Assembly (NCBI GenBank): GCA_903900155.1
Contig: CAIUMD010000018.1
Coordinates: 1-58,244 of the forward strand
DNA length: 58,244 bases
From: an uncultured Caulobacterales bacterium
GTDB lineage: Bacteria > Pseudomonadota > Alphaproteobacteria > Caulobacterales > Caulobacteraceae
Direction: 5' to 3'
Made by a program: the position numbers and the translations under genes. Below, piece after piece: positions 44,038-54,406 of the stretch. Numbering within the stretch: position 1 is the first letter of the stretch; each line of letters opens with the position of its first letter. The notes under the pieces are model-generated. The model had not been told where the DNA came from. It saw nothing but the letters and a program-made list of their open reading frames with translations, and made no database searches.

Positions 44038-44744
44038 GCGATGAAGAGCCCCCCCGCAAGCGTATGGTCAAGCCGCCGGCGGGCGGCAACGAAGGCGGCC
44101 GCGCCAAGCCCGCGCGCCTGAAGACCGCCTATGGCCGCACGCCCAGCCAGCAGGCCTGGCTGGAGCGCCAGATCAACGATCCGTTCTCGGCCAAGGCTCG
44201 CGCGCTAGGCTATCGCAGCCGCGCGGCCTTCAAGATCAGCGAGATCGACGACAAGTTCCGCTTCTTCCACAAGAACGCCAAGGTCATCGATCTGGGCTGC
44301 GCGCCGGGCGGCTGGCTGCAGATCGCCGTCGAGCGCGGCGTGACCCAGCTGGCGGGCATCGACCTGCTGCCCGTCGACCCGGTGGCGCCGGCGCACCTCT
44401 TGGAGATGGACTTCACCGCCGACGACGCGCCGGGCAAGCTGCTCGACCTGCTGGACGGCGCGCCGGACCTGGTCATGTCGGACATGGCCCCCAACACCGT
44501 CGGCCACCGCGAGACCGACCACCTGCGCATCGTCAGCCTGATCGAGATCGCCGCCGAGTTCGCCATCGACACCCTCAAGCCCGGCGGCGCCTTCGTCGCC
44601 AAGGCCTTCCAAGGCGGCGAGACGGCGGACGTGATCGCTCGGCTCAAGCGCCATTTCGACAAGGTCCAGCACTTCAAGCCCAAGGCCAGCCGGGCGGACA
44701 GCTCCGAGGTGTTCCTGGTCGCGACCGGGTTCAAGGGGCGGTAG
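44034..44744 (+). CDS. rlmE: 23S rRNA 2'-O-ribose U2552 methyltransferase
   Basis: The 236-aa protein has a basic 30-residue N-terminal extension, then the FtsJ fold with VIDLGCAPGGWLQIA (SAM loop) and the catalytic tetrad Lys67 (AAFK), Asp150 (MSDMAPN), Lys190 (VAKAFQGG) and Glu225 (SSEVFLVA). It methylates U2552 in the A-loop during 50S assembly. It is cotranslated with the Ppx/GppA gene. Confidence 0.95.
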   Translation: MSDEEPPRKRMVKPPAGGNEGGRAKPARLKTAYGRTPSQQAWLERQINDPFSAKARALGYRSRAAFKISEIDDKFRFFHKNAKVIDLGCAPGGWLQIAVERGVTQLAGIDLLPVDPVAPAHLLEMDFTADDAPGKLLDLLDGAPDLVMSDMAPNTVGHRETDHLRIVSLIEIAAEFAIDTLKPGGAFVAKAFQGGETADVIARLKRHFDKVQHFKPKASRADSSEVFLVATGFKGR

Positions 44745-44793
44745 TCGTATCCGCCTGGGTTGCGAAGTTTTGTGGGTTCGTCTTCAGGTTATT

Positions 44794-44833
44794 GATCTGC
44801 AAGGGAAATTTACATTCCCATCCCTTGCGGATC
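44794..44833. other. Inverted repeat between rlmE and the small secreted protein gene
   Basis: GATCTGCAAGGGA (44794-44806) and TCCCTTGCGGATC (44821-44833) pair over 13 bp with one mismatch around a 14-nt AT-rich loop. It lacks a T tract. It could end the rlmE transcript or act in the 5' region of the next gene, 60 bp downstream. Confidence 0.5.
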
Positions 44834-44892
44834 AGCGGGAACAGGCGTGAGCCTTGCGATGCGCATGTCGCGCGTCACCAAGAGGCTTACCC

Positions 44893-45090
44893 ATGTTGAA
44901 GTCCCTGAGCATCGTCGCCGCTTTCGCCGTCGCCCTGTCCGGCGCGAGCGTGGCCTCCGCCGCGCCCTGCAAGGACGCCAAGGGTAAGTTCACCAAGTGC
45001 CCGGCCACCGCGCCGGCCAAGCCGACCAAGTGCAAGGACGCCAGGGGCAAGTTCGCCAAGTGCGGCACGCCAGGCGCCAAGCCGGTATAG
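44893..45090 (+). CDS. Small secreted Cys-rich protein with two CKDAxGKFxKC motifs
   Basis: The 65-aa protein has a Sec signal peptide (MLKSLSIVAAFAVALSGASVASA), leaving a mature peptide of about 42 residues that is Lys-rich and carries PCKDAKGKFTKCP and KCKDARGKFAKCG, a tandem motif with four Cys in two C-x8-C loops. I know no function. It should be a basic periplasmic or secreted peptide. AGAGG lies 7 nt before the ATG. It stands alone. Confidence 0.75.
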   Translation: MLKSLSIVAAFAVALSGASVASAAPCKDAKGKFTKCPATAPAKPTKCKDARGKFAKCGTPGAKPV

Positions 45091-45128
45091 TCATAGAGGG
45101 GCGGCGTTGGCTTCGGCGCTAATGCCGC

Positions 45129-45416
45129 CTAAAAGAAGGATGCGACGTCCTGCGCGCTGTCCAGTATGCGCAGTATGAAAAGACCCTCAGCGTCAACACG
45201 ATAGCAGATGGCCCACCGACCATACGGTGCGCGCCTGACGCCGCGCTCTTCCCGCTGCGGTAGGAAGGGATAGGCGTGAGGGTGATCCGCGAGCGCGACA
45301 CAGATCGCCCGTAGCTTCTTTACAACGACCTTTGAAGCATTGGGCCGATCAGCGGCGATCCACCGAGCTATCGCTGAAAGATCGCGAAGCGCGGGCGGTG
45401 CGAACCGCGTTTTCAC
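45129..45416 (-). CDS. parE: Type II toxin, ParE/RelE family
   Basis: The 95-aa basic protein reads as a RelE/ParE fold: FAPPALRDLSAIARWIA at the start, KLRAICVALADHPHAYPFLPQ, and VRRAPYGRWAICYRVDAEGLFILRILDSAQD, the conserved beta strands. ParE toxins inhibit gyrase. Its ATG overlaps the antitoxin stop by ATGA. Gyrase poisoning is inferred from the antitoxin type. Confidence 0.85.
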   Translation of the reverse strand: MKTRFAPPALRDLSAIARWIAADRPNASKVVVKKLRAICVALADHPHAYPFLPQREERGVRRAPYGRWAICYRVDAEGLFILRILDSAQDVASFF

Positions 45417-45709
45417 TTGTCGGCAAAGTCCGTGAGTGGTTCCGCAACGCCAGCGGGCTCAGCCAGAAGCAGGTCCAGTTCCGCCTCAACTTGAGCGAAG
45501 GCGTCTTCCAGCGATATGGTTCGACCCGCGTCAGCATCCGCGAGAGCTTCATCTATCGACGCGTAGAAGGTCGCCAGCTTGGCCTCACGCTCCTGCACCA
45601 GCCGCACGCCCTCGCGCAGGACCTCGCTCTTGGAGCCGTAGCGGCCGTTTTCGATCAGATCGTTGACGGCGGCTTCCAACTGCGGGCCAAGGTCGACACT
45701 GATGGCCAT
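45413..45709 (-). CDS. parD: Type II antitoxin, ParD family
   Basis: The 98-aa protein has an N-terminal ribbon-helix-helix (SVDLGPQLEAAVNDLIENGRYGSKSEVLREGVRLV) for DNA binding and an acidic C-terminal half that would wrap the toxin. It is first in the parDE operon, with a purine-rich GGAGAA before the ATG and a palindromic operator upstream. Confidence 0.88.
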   Translation of the reverse strand: MAISVDLGPQLEAAVNDLIENGRYGSKSEVLREGVRLVQEREAKLATFYASIDEALADADAGRTISLEDAFAQVEAELDLLLAEPAGVAEPLTDFADK

Positions 45710-45727
45710 CGGCGTTCTCCGTTTGAT

Positions 45728-45744
45728 CCAATATCTATTATTGG
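45728..45744. promoter_or_regulatory. Palindromic operator of parDE
   Basis: CCAATA (45728-45733) and TATTGG (45739-45744) form a perfect 6-bp dyad with a 5-bp spacer, 18 bp before the parD ATG in an AT-rich stretch likely to hold the -10. ParD or ParDE autorepression at such sites is usual. Confidence 0.5.
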
Positions 45745-45785
45745 CTCCTTCTGGGCAAGCTCGTCGCGTTTAGCGTTGTCACTGA

Positions 45786-47333
<1,548 letters not shown>

Positions 47334-47336
47334 GCG

Positions 47337-47732
47337 ATGCGGATGGCCTTCGAGTTGCAGATGCTGGCGGCGGCGGTGATCATCGGGATCGTCCATCTGC
47401 TGTGGGCGGCCGCGGCCGCCCAGCCTCAGCGCGGCTTGAAGTGGAATACGGGACCCCGTGACGAACCGGTCGTGCTGACCGGTGTCGCGGGGCGCCTGGA
47501 ACGCGCCTTCGCCAACTTCCGCGAGACGTTTCCGTTCTTCGCGGTGCTGGTGATCGTGGACTATCTGGGCGGTCGCCTCGGCGACCTGACCGCGTATGGC
47601 GCGGTGCTCTACGTGGCCGCGCGCGCCCTCTACATCCCGCTCTACGCGTTCGGCGTGCCCCATGTGCGCAGCCTGGCCTGGGTCGCTTCGATGGTCGGGA
47701 TCCTGATGCTGCTCGCGGCCCTGGTGGTCTGA
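47337..47732 (+). CDS. MAPEG family membrane protein
   Basis: The 131-aa protein has four membrane helices and the MAPEG pattern: AHELQ-like FELQMLAAAVIIGIVHLLW, RLERAFANFRETFPFFAVLVI (glutathione-site RxxxAxxNxxE) and AARALYIPLYAFGVPHVRSLAW. Prokaryotic members are membrane glutathione- or thiol-linked enzymes of mostly unknown role. It starts 3 bp after guaB and overlaps the next gene by one base, so it is in the operon. Confidence 0.85.
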   Translation: MRMAFELQMLAAAVIIGIVHLLWAAAAAQPQRGLKWNTGPRDEPVVLTGVAGRLERAFANFRETFPFFAVLVIVDYLGGRLGDLTAYGAVLYVAARALYIPLYAFGVPHVRSLAWVASMVGILMLLAALVV

Positions 47733-49009
47733 TGCGGGACGGCGGACGGGTTTCGGCGGCGATCGAGGTTCTGACCGAGATCGAGACGCGGCATTTTCCC
47801 TCGAAAATGGCCCTGAAGCGCTGGGGCGAGACCGCGCGCTACGCCGGCTCCAAGGACCGCGCCTTCGTCTCGGGTCTGGTGCTGGACGCCCTGCGTCGCA
47901 AGCGCTCGCTGGGCTGGATGATGGGCGACGCCAGCGCGCGCGGCGTCATGCTGGGCGTGCTGGCCTTCGTCTGGAAATGGACGCCCGAGCGCATCGCCGA
48001 AGCCGCCGCCGAGGAGCACGGGTTCGGCGCCCTGACCGACGCCGAGCGTGAGCGGCTGGCTAGCCCGGTTTCGCTGGACGGCGCCCCCGCGCCGGTGGCC
48101 GGCGACTACCCCGACTGGCTGGAAGAGCGGCTGGTTCGCACGTTCGCCGCCGATCAGGCCGTCGAGATGCGGGCGCTGTCGGAGCGCGCCCCGGTCGATC
48201 TGCGCATCAACACCCTGAAGACCGACGCCGAACGCGGCGCCAAGGCGGTCGCGCTGATCGGCGCCGAGCCGGCTGGCGTCCTGCCGACCGCCTTCCGCAT
48301 TCCCGCGCCCGAGGCCGCCGACCGCACCCCGTCGGTCGAGGCCGTGCCGGCCTTCTCCAAGGGCTGGTTCGAGGTCCAGGACCTGGGCTCGCAGATCGCC
48401 GCCGCCGTGGCCGGCGAGGTGAAAGGCAAGCAGGTGCTGGACTTCTGCGCCGGCGGCGGCGGCAAGACGCTGGCCCTGGCTGCGGCCATGGGCAACACCG
48501 GCCAGATCTTCGCCCACGACAGCGACGCTCGCCGCCTGGCCGACACCATCCGCCGCGGCCAGAGGGCAGGGGTCCGCAACCTGCAGATCCGCTCGCCGAT
48601 CGAAGCCACGCCCCTGAAGGGTTTGGAAGGCAAGATCGACGTCGTCTTCGTCGACGCCCCCTGCACGGGCGCGGGCACCTGGCGCCGCCATCCGGACGCC
48701 AAGTGGCGCCTGTCGCCCGATCAACTGGCCAAGCGCCAGATCGAGCAGGACAGCGTTTTGGAGGACGCCTCGACCTTCGTGAAGGCCGGCGGGCGCATGG
48801 TCTATGTCACCTGCTCGCTGCTGACCGATGAGAACGAGGACCGTGTGGCCGGCTTCCTCGAGCGCCACCCCGAATTCGTCGTGAAGCCGATCGCGCTGGA
48901 CGGCGTCACCCACGTCACGCCCGAAGGCTATCTGCGCCTGACCCCTTACCGCGCCGGCACCGACGGCTTCTTCGCCGCCGTGCTGGAGCGATCGTCCTAC
49001 ACGCCGTGA
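47732..49009 (+). CDS. RsmB/NOP family RNA m5C methyltransferase
   Basis: The 425-aa protein has an N-terminal NusB-like helical part and a Rossmann methyltransferase domain with [17 protein letters not shown] (SAM), [22 protein letters not shown] (motif IV Cys of PC) and [13 protein letters not shown] (motif VI catalytic TC Cys). It methylates C5 of a cytosine in rRNA. RsmB (16S C967) is likely but other NOP family targets are possible. Its ATG shares a base with the MAPEG stop. Confidence 0.9.
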   Translation: MRDGGRVSAAIEVLTEIETRHFPSKMALKRWGETARYAGSKDRAFVSGLVLDALRRKRSLGWMMGDASARGVMLGVLAFVWKWTPERIAEAAAEEHGFGALTDAERERLASPVSLDGAPAPVAGDYPDWLEERLVRTFAADQAVEMRALSERAPVDLRINTLKTDAERGAKAVALIGAEPAGVLPTAFRIPAPEAADRTPSVEAVPAFSKGWFEVQDLGSQIAAAVAGEVKGKQVLDFCAGGGGKTLALAAAMGNTGQIFAHDSDARRLADTIRRGQRAGVRNLQIRSPIEATPLKGLEGKIDVVFVDAPCTGAGTWRRHPDAKWRLSPDQLAKRQIEQDSVLEDASTFVKAGGRMVYVTCSLLTDENEDRVAGFLERHPEFVVKPIALDGVTHVTPEGYLRLTPYRAGTDGFFAAVLERSSYTP

Positions 49010-49040
49010 CCGCCGCCATCCGACCGCTGGAGACTTGCCG

Positions 49041-50600
49041 ATGACTACCGAAACTCACCACCAGCGCGTCCTGATCGTCGACTTCGGCAGCCAGGTGACC
49101 CAGCTGATCGCGCGCCGGGTGCGCGAGGCCGGCGTCTATTGCGAGATCCATCCGTTCGACAAGGCCGAGGACCTCGTCGACACCTACAAGCCCAGCGCCA
49201 TCATCCTGTCGGGCGGCCCGGCCAGCGTGCTGGAGGACGACAGCCCCCGCATCGGCCGCAAGCTGTTCGACCTGGGCCTGCCGATGCTGGCCATCTGCTA
49301 CGGCCAGCAGCTGCTGTGCGACGTGCTGGGCGGCAAGGTCGAGGGCGGCCACGCCGGCGAGTTCGGCCGCGCCGAGCTGACCATCGGCAAATCGAGCCCG
49401 CTGTTCGAAGGCCTGGCCGGCGTCGGCGAGATGGAAACCGTCTGGATGAGCCACGGCGACCGCGTCACCGCCATCCCGGACGGCTTCGAAGTGATCGGCA
49501 CGTCGACCGGCGCGCCGTTCGCCGCCATCGCCAATGACGCCAAGCAGATCTACGCCCTCCAGTTCCACCCGGAGGTCTATCACACGGTCAATGGACCCCA
49601 GATCTACAAGAACTTCCTGGCCCTGGCCGGCCTGACGGGCGACTGGACCATGGCGGCCTTCCGCCAGGAGATGGTCACGAGGATCCGCGACCAAGTGGGC
49701 AACGGCAAGGTGATCTGCGGCCTGTCGGGCGGCGTCGACAGCTCGGTGGCCGCTGTCCTGATCCACGAAGCGATCGGCGACCAGCTGACCTGCGTGTTCG
49801 TCGACACGGGTCTTCTTCGTAAAAACGAGGCCGACCAGGTCGTGACCCTGTTCCGCGACCACTACAACATCCCGCTGGTCCATGTGGACGCCGGCGACCT
49901 GTTCCTGGGCCAACTGGCCGGCGTCAGCGACCCGGAGACCAAGCGCAAGACCATCGGTCGCCTGTTCATTGAGGTCTTCGACAAGGAAGCCGCCAAGATC
50001 GACGGCGCGCAGTTCCTGGCCCAGGGCACGCTCTATCCCGACGTCGTCGAGAGCGTCTCGGCCCGTGGCGGCCCCTCGGCCGTCATCAAGAGCCACCACA
50101 ATGTCGGCGGCCTGCCGGACTATATGAAGCTGAAGCTGGTCGAGCCGCTGCGCGAGCTCTTCAAGGACGAGGTCCGCGCCCTGGGCGTCGAGCTGGGCCT
50201 GGCCCCGGCCTTCGTCGGCCGCCACCCGTTCCCCGGCCCGGGCCTGGCCATCCGCATCCCGGGCGAGATCACGCCTGAGAAGGTCAAGGTCCTGCAGGAC
50301 GCCGACGCCATCTATCTGGAAGAGATCCGCAACGCCGGCCTCTACGACCAAATCTGGCAGGCCTTCGCCGTGCTGCTGCCGGTCAAGACGGTGGGTGTCA
50401 TGGGCGACGCCCGCACCTACGAGAACGTCCTGGCCCTGCGCGCGGTGACCTCGACCGACGGCATGACCGCCGACTTCTTCGAATTTCCCTGGCCGATCCT
50501 GGGCAAGACCGCCACGCGCATCATCAATGAAGTCCGAGGGGTTAACCGGGTCGTGTACGATGTCACGAGCAAGCCGCCCGGCACGATCGAGTGGGAATGA
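49041..50600 (+). CDS. guaA: GMP synthase (glutamine-hydrolysing)
   Basis: The 519-aa protein has a class I glutamine amidotransferase domain with the nucleophile Cys86 (AICYGQQLL) and the His-Glu of [10 protein letters not shown]. The ATP pyrophosphatase domain follows with [13 protein letters not shown], and then a dimerisation domain ending [24 protein letters not shown]. It converts XMP to GMP. GGAG at 49028 supports the ATG at 49041. The gene is complete, and its 3' end, a well-known attachment site for genomic islands, is followed by an integrase. Confidence 0.97.
   Translation: MTTETHHQRVLIVDFGSQVTQLIARRVREAGVYCEIHPFDKAEDLVDTYKPSAIILSGGPASVLEDDSPRIGRKLFDLGLPMLAICYGQQLLCDVLGGKVEGGHAGEFGRAELTIGKSSPLFEGLAGVGEMETVWMSHGDRVTAIPDGFEVIGTSTGAPFAAIANDAKQIYALQFHPEVYHTVNGPQIYKNFLALAGLTGDWTMAAFRQEMVTRIRDQVGNGKVICGLSGGVDSSVAAVLIHEAIGDQLTCVFVDTGLLRKNEADQVVTLFRDHYNIPLVHVDAGDLFLGQLAGVSDPETKRKTIGRLFIEVFDKEAAKIDGAQFLAQGTLYPDVVESVSARGGPSAVIKSHHNVGGLPDYMKLKLVEPLRELFKDEVRALGVELGLAPAFVGRHPFPGPGLAIRIPGEITPEKVKVLQDADAIYLEEIRNAGLYDQIWQAFAVLLPVKTVGVMGDARTYENVLALRAVTSTDGMTADFFEFPWPILGKTATRIINEVRGVNRVVYDVTSKPPGTIEWE
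50571..50600. other. Putative island attachment site in guaA 3' end
   Basis: The last codons of guaA ([10 protein letters not shown] and stop) are the core site used by many guaA-specific tyrosine integrases. The matching integrase gene begins 290 bp downstream. No second copy occurs in this window, so the other junction must lie beyond 58244. Exact core borders are not known. Confidence 0.5.
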
Positions 50601-50889
50601 TTCCGTAGCCCTCGGAGGCTTTCGGAAGCGCTCAAGAATGGCGCCCTAACTCATTGAACGAAAACGTGATTGTTGCCGATGTCTATCGGTGACAATCGCC
50701 CAGCATCCGTTCCATCTGACGGACTGTCTGACGGTCTGCGCCTCCGTTGTCCGAGGCGATTCCGGACGCTACCGTCATAGCGTCGGAGCCCTCCGACGGT
50801 ATTTTTCTGCGGCCTAATGCTCGGAAAATACAGAGGAAATCATCACCACGGAGGGCTCCAAAACACCTGACGGTATGGAAGGAGCTGTG
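50601..50889. repeat. Repeat-rich region between guaA and the integrase
   Basis: No gene is seen. TCTGACGG occurs in tandem at 50715-50722 and 50727-50734 with CTGACGG again at 50867-50873. GGAGCCCTCC (50786-50795) and GGAGGGCTCC (50850-50859) are an inverted pair. These may be integrase arm sites, excisionase sites or operators. Confidence 0.5.
50782..50807 (+). terminator. Probable terminator downstream of guaA
   Basis: CGTCGGAG (50782-50789) and CTCCGACG (50792-50799) form a stem with a very tight loop (about 7 pairs once the loop relaxes), followed by GTATTTTT. It may end guaA transcripts before the integrase. Confidence 0.55.
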
Positions 50890-52146
50890 GTGCTCACAGA
50901 CACCGCTTTGAAGAACCTCAAGCCCAAGCCTAAGGGCTACAAGGTAAGCGACCGCGACGGAATGTACGTGTTCGTAACCCCGGGCGGAGCCATTACTTTT
51001 CGCCTGGATTATCGGCTGCATGGCCGGCGCGAGACCCTGAGCATCGGCCGCTACGGCGCTGACGGCATCTCTCTGGCGCTTGCCCGCGAGCGGTGCATGG
51101 ATGCTCGCCGCGCGGTGGGCGAAGGGCGATCACCGGCGATCGAGAAGCAGCGTGAGAAGCGGCGCTTGTTGGAGGCAAAGAGCTTCGGCGAGTTCGCTGA
51201 GACCTGGTTCGAGAAGGGGCCGATGGCCGACAGCACTCGTGCTATGCGGCGGTCGATCTGGAACCGGGAGTTGGAGCCGGTTTGGCGCAACCGTCTACTG
51301 ACCGAGATCCAGCCGGATGATCTTCGCAGCCTGTGTGGCAAGATCGTTGATCGTGGCGCTCCGGCGACGGCCATCCATGTCCGTGACATCGTCAAACAGA
51401 TCTTCGGCTTTGCCATCCTGCACGGCGAAAAGGTCGCCAACCCGGCTGACTCTGTCGGGCCGGCCGCAATCGCCACCTTCCGCCCGCGGGACCGCTCGCT
51501 GTCGCCGTCCGAGATTCGGTTGGTGCTCCGGTGTCTGGAAAAGGTCGCGACCCTGCCGACGATCCGGCTCGGCATGCGCCTCTATCTGATGACCATGGTG
51601 CGAAAGAGCGAGTTGCAGGACGCGGTTTGGGACGAGGTGGACTTCGAGAACGCCGTGTGGACGATCCCGAAAGAGCGGATGAAGCGGTCGAAGGCGCACA
51701 ATGTCTATCTGTCGACCCAAGCGCTCGACATTTTGATCGCGTTGAAGACGTGTGCAGGCAACTCTCGCTACCTTCTGCCTTCGCGCTATGATGCGGACGC
51801 CCCGATGTCTCGGGCCACCTTCAACCGTGTCACGGCGTCGGTCTACGAACAGGCGAAGGCTGAGGGACTGCCGTTAGAGCCGTTCACAGTCCACGATCTT
51901 CGGCGGACAGGATCCACATTGCTCAATGAGCTGGGGTTCAACAGCGACTGGATTGAGAAGTGCTTGGCTCACGAGGATGGCCGATCGTCCCGCGGAGTCT
52001 ACAACAAGGCGGAGTACGAGGGGCAACGGCGCCACATGATGCAGGAGTGGTCCGATACCCTTGACGCCTGGGCTCAGGGCCGGACCCGCGCACCCTTGCT
52101 CAGCCCGCCGGCGACGCCGCTCCTCGTGCCTGATCCGAGCCTCTAA
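50890..52146 (+). CDS. P4-type tyrosine recombinase (island integrase)
   Basis: The 418-aa protein has an N-terminal arm-binding domain (VLTDTALKNLKPKPKGYKVSD, DUF4102 type), a central SAM-like core-binding domain and a catalytic domain with Arg in MVRKSEL, His-x-x-Arg in HDLRRTGST, His in CLAHEDG and Tyr in GVYNKAEY. It integrates and excises the island. GTG 50890 is chosen because AAGGAG lies 5 nt upstream and the family N-terminus starts there; ATG 50875 is in frame. It follows guaA directly. Its last 47 bp overlap the convergent AlpA gene. Confidence 0.93.
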   Translation: MLTDTALKNLKPKPKGYKVSDRDGMYVFVTPGGAITFRLDYRLHGRRETLSIGRYGADGISLALARERCMDARRAVGEGRSPAIEKQREKRRLLEAKSFGEFAETWFEKGPMADSTRAMRRSIWNRELEPVWRNRLLTEIQPDDLRSLCGKIVDRGAPATAIHVRDIVKQIFGFAILHGEKVANPADSVGPAAIATFRPRDRSLSPSEIRLVLRCLEKVATLPTIRLGMRLYLMTMVRKSELQDAVWDEVDFENAVWTIPKERMKRSKAHNVYLSTQALDILIALKTCAGNSRYLLPSRYDADAPMSRATFNRVTASVYEQAKAEGLPLEPFTVHDLRRTGSTLLNELGFNSDWIEKCLAHEDGRSSRGVYNKAEYEGQRRHMMQEWSDTLDAWAQGRTRAPLLSPPATPLLVPDPSL

Positions 52147-52396
52147 CGGGGCGGTTGCGTCGACGGCGGACGTCAGGCGGATTGGCCTGGCTGATGGGCG
52201 CGCGTCGGCGCGTCTCAAGCCAGGCCTCGACCTCATTCAGGTCCCAGACGACGCAGCGGGGAGAGAGGGCGAACCGGCGGGGAAATTCGCCACGCTGCTC
52301 CATCTCGTAGATGGTTGTGTCTCCTAGCGGAACCATCGAGTGAAGTTCATCGCGCCGGATGGTTCGTTTCAGCGGCTGGGAACTCGGTGGACGCAT
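52100..52396 (-). CDS. AlpA-family DNA-binding regulator / excisionase-like protein
   Basis: The 98-aa protein has RDELHSMVPLGDTTIYEMEQRGEFPRRFALSPRCVVWDLNEVEAWLETRR, the winged helix-turn-helix of AlpA/phage excisionase relatives. These control integrase expression or direct excision. The ATG at 52396 has GAGGA upstream. It is beside and convergent with the integrase, overlapping its 3' end, which fits an island control gene. The basic tail after residue 70 has no known role. Confidence 0.85.
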   Translation of the reverse strand: MRPPSSQPLKRTIRRDELHSMVPLGDTTIYEMEQRGEFPRRFALSPRCVVWDLNEVEAWLETRRRAPISQANPPDVRRRRNRPVRGSDQARGAASPAG

Positions 52397-52410
52397 TTCA
52401 GTCACTCCTC

Positions 52411-52429
52411 AAGCGGCACTTTACCGCTT
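52411..52429. promoter_or_regulatory. Dyad upstream of the AlpA-like gene
   Basis: AAGCGG (52411-52416) and CCGCTT (52424-52429) are a perfect dyad with a 7-bp spacer, 15 bp before the AlpA-like start. It could be its operator. The rest of the stretch to 52660 (about 230 bp) shows no gene. Confidence 0.35.
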
Positions 52430-52660
52430 CCCCGCGCGTCAACCCTTCACGGTTGCGCTGGCTACCAAGCCTGCCTCCGTTGGATCGACGTCTCAATGGG
52501 TAAGTCTACGCCCCGGTAGAAGCCGCTCGATCGGACGCTTGGTGTGCTGGTCCGCAGAACACAAGACGGCGGAAAATGTACGCCGAAGGACGTTATTTCG
52601 CTCGGGATGGCTCTGAGTTAACCAAGGGCGCTGCGCATACCCTGGCTGTCCGCTCACGGT

Positions 52661-53116
52661 CTAAGTCTGATGTCCGGACAGCACGCTACGAATGGCGAAG
52701 CTGGAGTTGATCCGCGCAACACCCGGCAGCCGCGAGAGGATTTCCTTGTGAATCTGTTCATAGGCGGCCGTGCTCGCCGCGGTGGCGCGTAAGATGTAGT
52801 CGGCATCGCCCGTCATCAGGAAGCATTCAGCGATCTCAGGGTGCATCCGCACTGCTTGCTCGAAGCGGTTGAGGTAATCCTCAGTCTGCTTGTCCAGGGT
52901 GATGCGCACGATTGCCACCACTCCCTGATCGGCCGCCGCCTCGGCGATGATCGCTGCGTAGCCGAGAATGGCGCCGTTCTCCTCGAGCTGTTTGACACGC
53001 CGCAGGCAGGCCGAGGCCGACAGCCCAACTTTTCCGGCCAGTTCGTTGTTCGGCATGCGCCCATTGACTCGCAGATGGCCGATGATTTTGCGATCTAGAG
53101 CGTCGAGTTTCAACAT
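52661..53116 (-). CDS. Lrp/AsnC family transcriptional regulator
   Basis: The 151-aa protein begins MLKLDALDRKIIGHLRVNGRMPNNELAGKVGLSASACLRRVKQLEENGAI, the Lrp helix-turn-helix, and has a RAM ligand domain with ECFLMTGDADYILRATAAS and LPGVARINSSFAIRSVL. Lrp-type proteins sense amino acids. It is divergent from alr across 123 bp, the usual arrangement for control of the alanine-catabolic dad genes. GGAGGA precedes the ATG, so the longer upstream frame is discarded. Confidence 0.92.
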   Translation of the reverse strand: MLKLDALDRKIIGHLRVNGRMPNNELAGKVGLSASACLRRVKQLEENGAILGYAAIIAEAAADQGVVAIVRITLDKQTEDYLNRFEQAVRMHPEIAECFLMTGDADYILRATAASTAAYEQIHKEILSRLPGVARINSSFAIRSVLSGHQT

Positions 53117-53239
53117 AAGATTCCTCCAGGGCGCATGAATATGCAGGTTGTAGGGCAAGATTCGCATCCTGCTCCGCCATCTGGCACCACTGTCGAATGA
53201 TCTGCGGTTAGAGTCGAGGCTTCGAAGGAGCCCCTGCTG
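53117..53239. promoter_or_regulatory. Divergent lrp/alr promoter region
   Basis: The 123 bp separate the Lrp-type regulator and alr. They hold the ribosome-binding sites of both and an AT-rich patch (ATGAATATGCAGG) that could bind Lrp. I cannot define an operator precisely. Confidence 0.45.
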
Positions 53240-54406
53240 GTGACTACAGACCTGCAAGACATCGCCGCCGGAGGTCACCTGACCATCGACCTAGCCGCTG
53301 TGGTGGCTAACTGGCGCTTACTGTCATCGCGCCTCCTGTCGGGTGTCGCTGCGGCCGTCGTTAAGGCCGACGCCTATGGCCTGGGGGCCGCGCGGGTGGC
53401 CCCCTCGCTTGAGGCGGCCGGTTGCGAGGATTTTTTCGTCGCCCACCTGTCGGAGGCCTTGGAACTGAAGCGTCATCTGCAGAATGGGTCCCGACTCTAT
53501 GTCCTGAACGGCCTGCAGCCCGGCGCGGAGGTGCCCTGCGCCGAGGCCGGCGTTATTCCGGTACTCAACAGCCTTGAGCAGGCCCAGCGTTGGCGAAAGA
53601 TGGCCACGCTGTTCGACAGGACGTTGCCGGCCGCCCTTCAGGTCGACACCGGCATGAACCGGCTGGGACTATCGCCGCCAGAAGTAGACCAGCTGGTCGC
53701 CGACCCTGACTTCTTCCGCGATACGCCGCTTGCCTTGCTAATGAGCCACCTGGCCTGCTCAGATGAACCGGGCGCGGCGGCCAACGCCCACCAGCTCCGT
53801 ACCTTTAATGCCGTCGCTGCCCGCCTGCCCAAGGCGCGCCGCTCGCTTGCAAATTCGGGCGGCGTCTTCCTCGAAGAGGCCTTCCACGGCGATCTCGCCC
53901 GTCCCGGCGTCGCCCTGTACGGCGCGGCGGCCAACGGTGCCCGTCCCAATCCGATGCAGCCCGTGATCCGGCTGGACGCTCGCGTCGTCCAAGTGCGCGA
54001 CATCGAAGCGGGGCAAGGAGTCGGCTATGGCCTGACCTTCGCGCGGAGCGAAGCTGGGCGGATCGCCACCATCGCCGTGGGCTACGCCGACGGCTGGCCG
54101 CGCCAGCTGAGCAATGTCGGCGCCGCCTACTATCAGGGGCTGCGCCTGCCAATTGCCGGCCGGGTCTCGATGGACAGCATCACCCTGGACGTTAGCGTCC
54201 TGGCCGCCATGGGGCTCAATCTGCGCCTCGGCGACGAGGTGGAGCTCCTGGGTCCGAACCAAACCCTCGAGGATGTCGCCCGCGATGCCGGCACCATCCC
54301 CTACGAAATTCTCACAAGTCTCGGCCACCGCTACAGCCGCACCTATCTCAGCGGCGAGGACGGGCCCGAGCGCAGCCACGAAGCCCTGGAGACCGCCGCG
54401 TCATGA
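53240..54406 (+). CDS. alr: Alanine racemase, catabolic (DadX-like)
   Basis: The 388-aa PLP enzyme has [19 protein letters not shown] (PLP Lys42), [22 protein letters not shown], and [11 protein letters not shown] with a conserved Tyr, followed by VGYADGWPR and [12 protein letters not shown]. It interconverts L- and D-alanine. The start is GTG with GAAGGAG 9 nt upstream. It overlaps dadA by ATGA. Operon context (D-amino acid dehydrogenase next, Lrp divergent) favours a catabolic role. Confidence 0.95.
   Translation: MTTDLQDIAAGGHLTIDLAAVVANWRLLSSRLLSGVAAAVVKADAYGLGAARVAPSLEAAGCEDFFVAHLSEALELKRHLQNGSRLYVLNGLQPGAEVPCAEAGVIPVLNSLEQAQRWRKMATLFDRTLPAALQVDTGMNRLGLSPPEVDQLVADPDFFRDTPLALLMSHLACSDEPGAAANAHQLRTFNAVAARLPKARRSLANSGGVFLEEAFHGDLARPGVALYGAAANGARPNPMQPVIRLDARVVQVRDIEAGQGVGYGLTFARSEAGRIATIAVGYADGWPRQLSNVGAAYYQGLRLPIAGRVSMDSITLDVSVLAAMGLNLRLGDEVELLGPNQTLEDVARDAGTIPYEILTSLGHRYSRTYLSGEDGPERSHEALETAAS

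Noticed and set aside
50683..51021. Minus-strand frame overlapping the integrase start
   Set aside because: Covers the repeat-rich intergenic region and antisense of the integrase with no homology signal.
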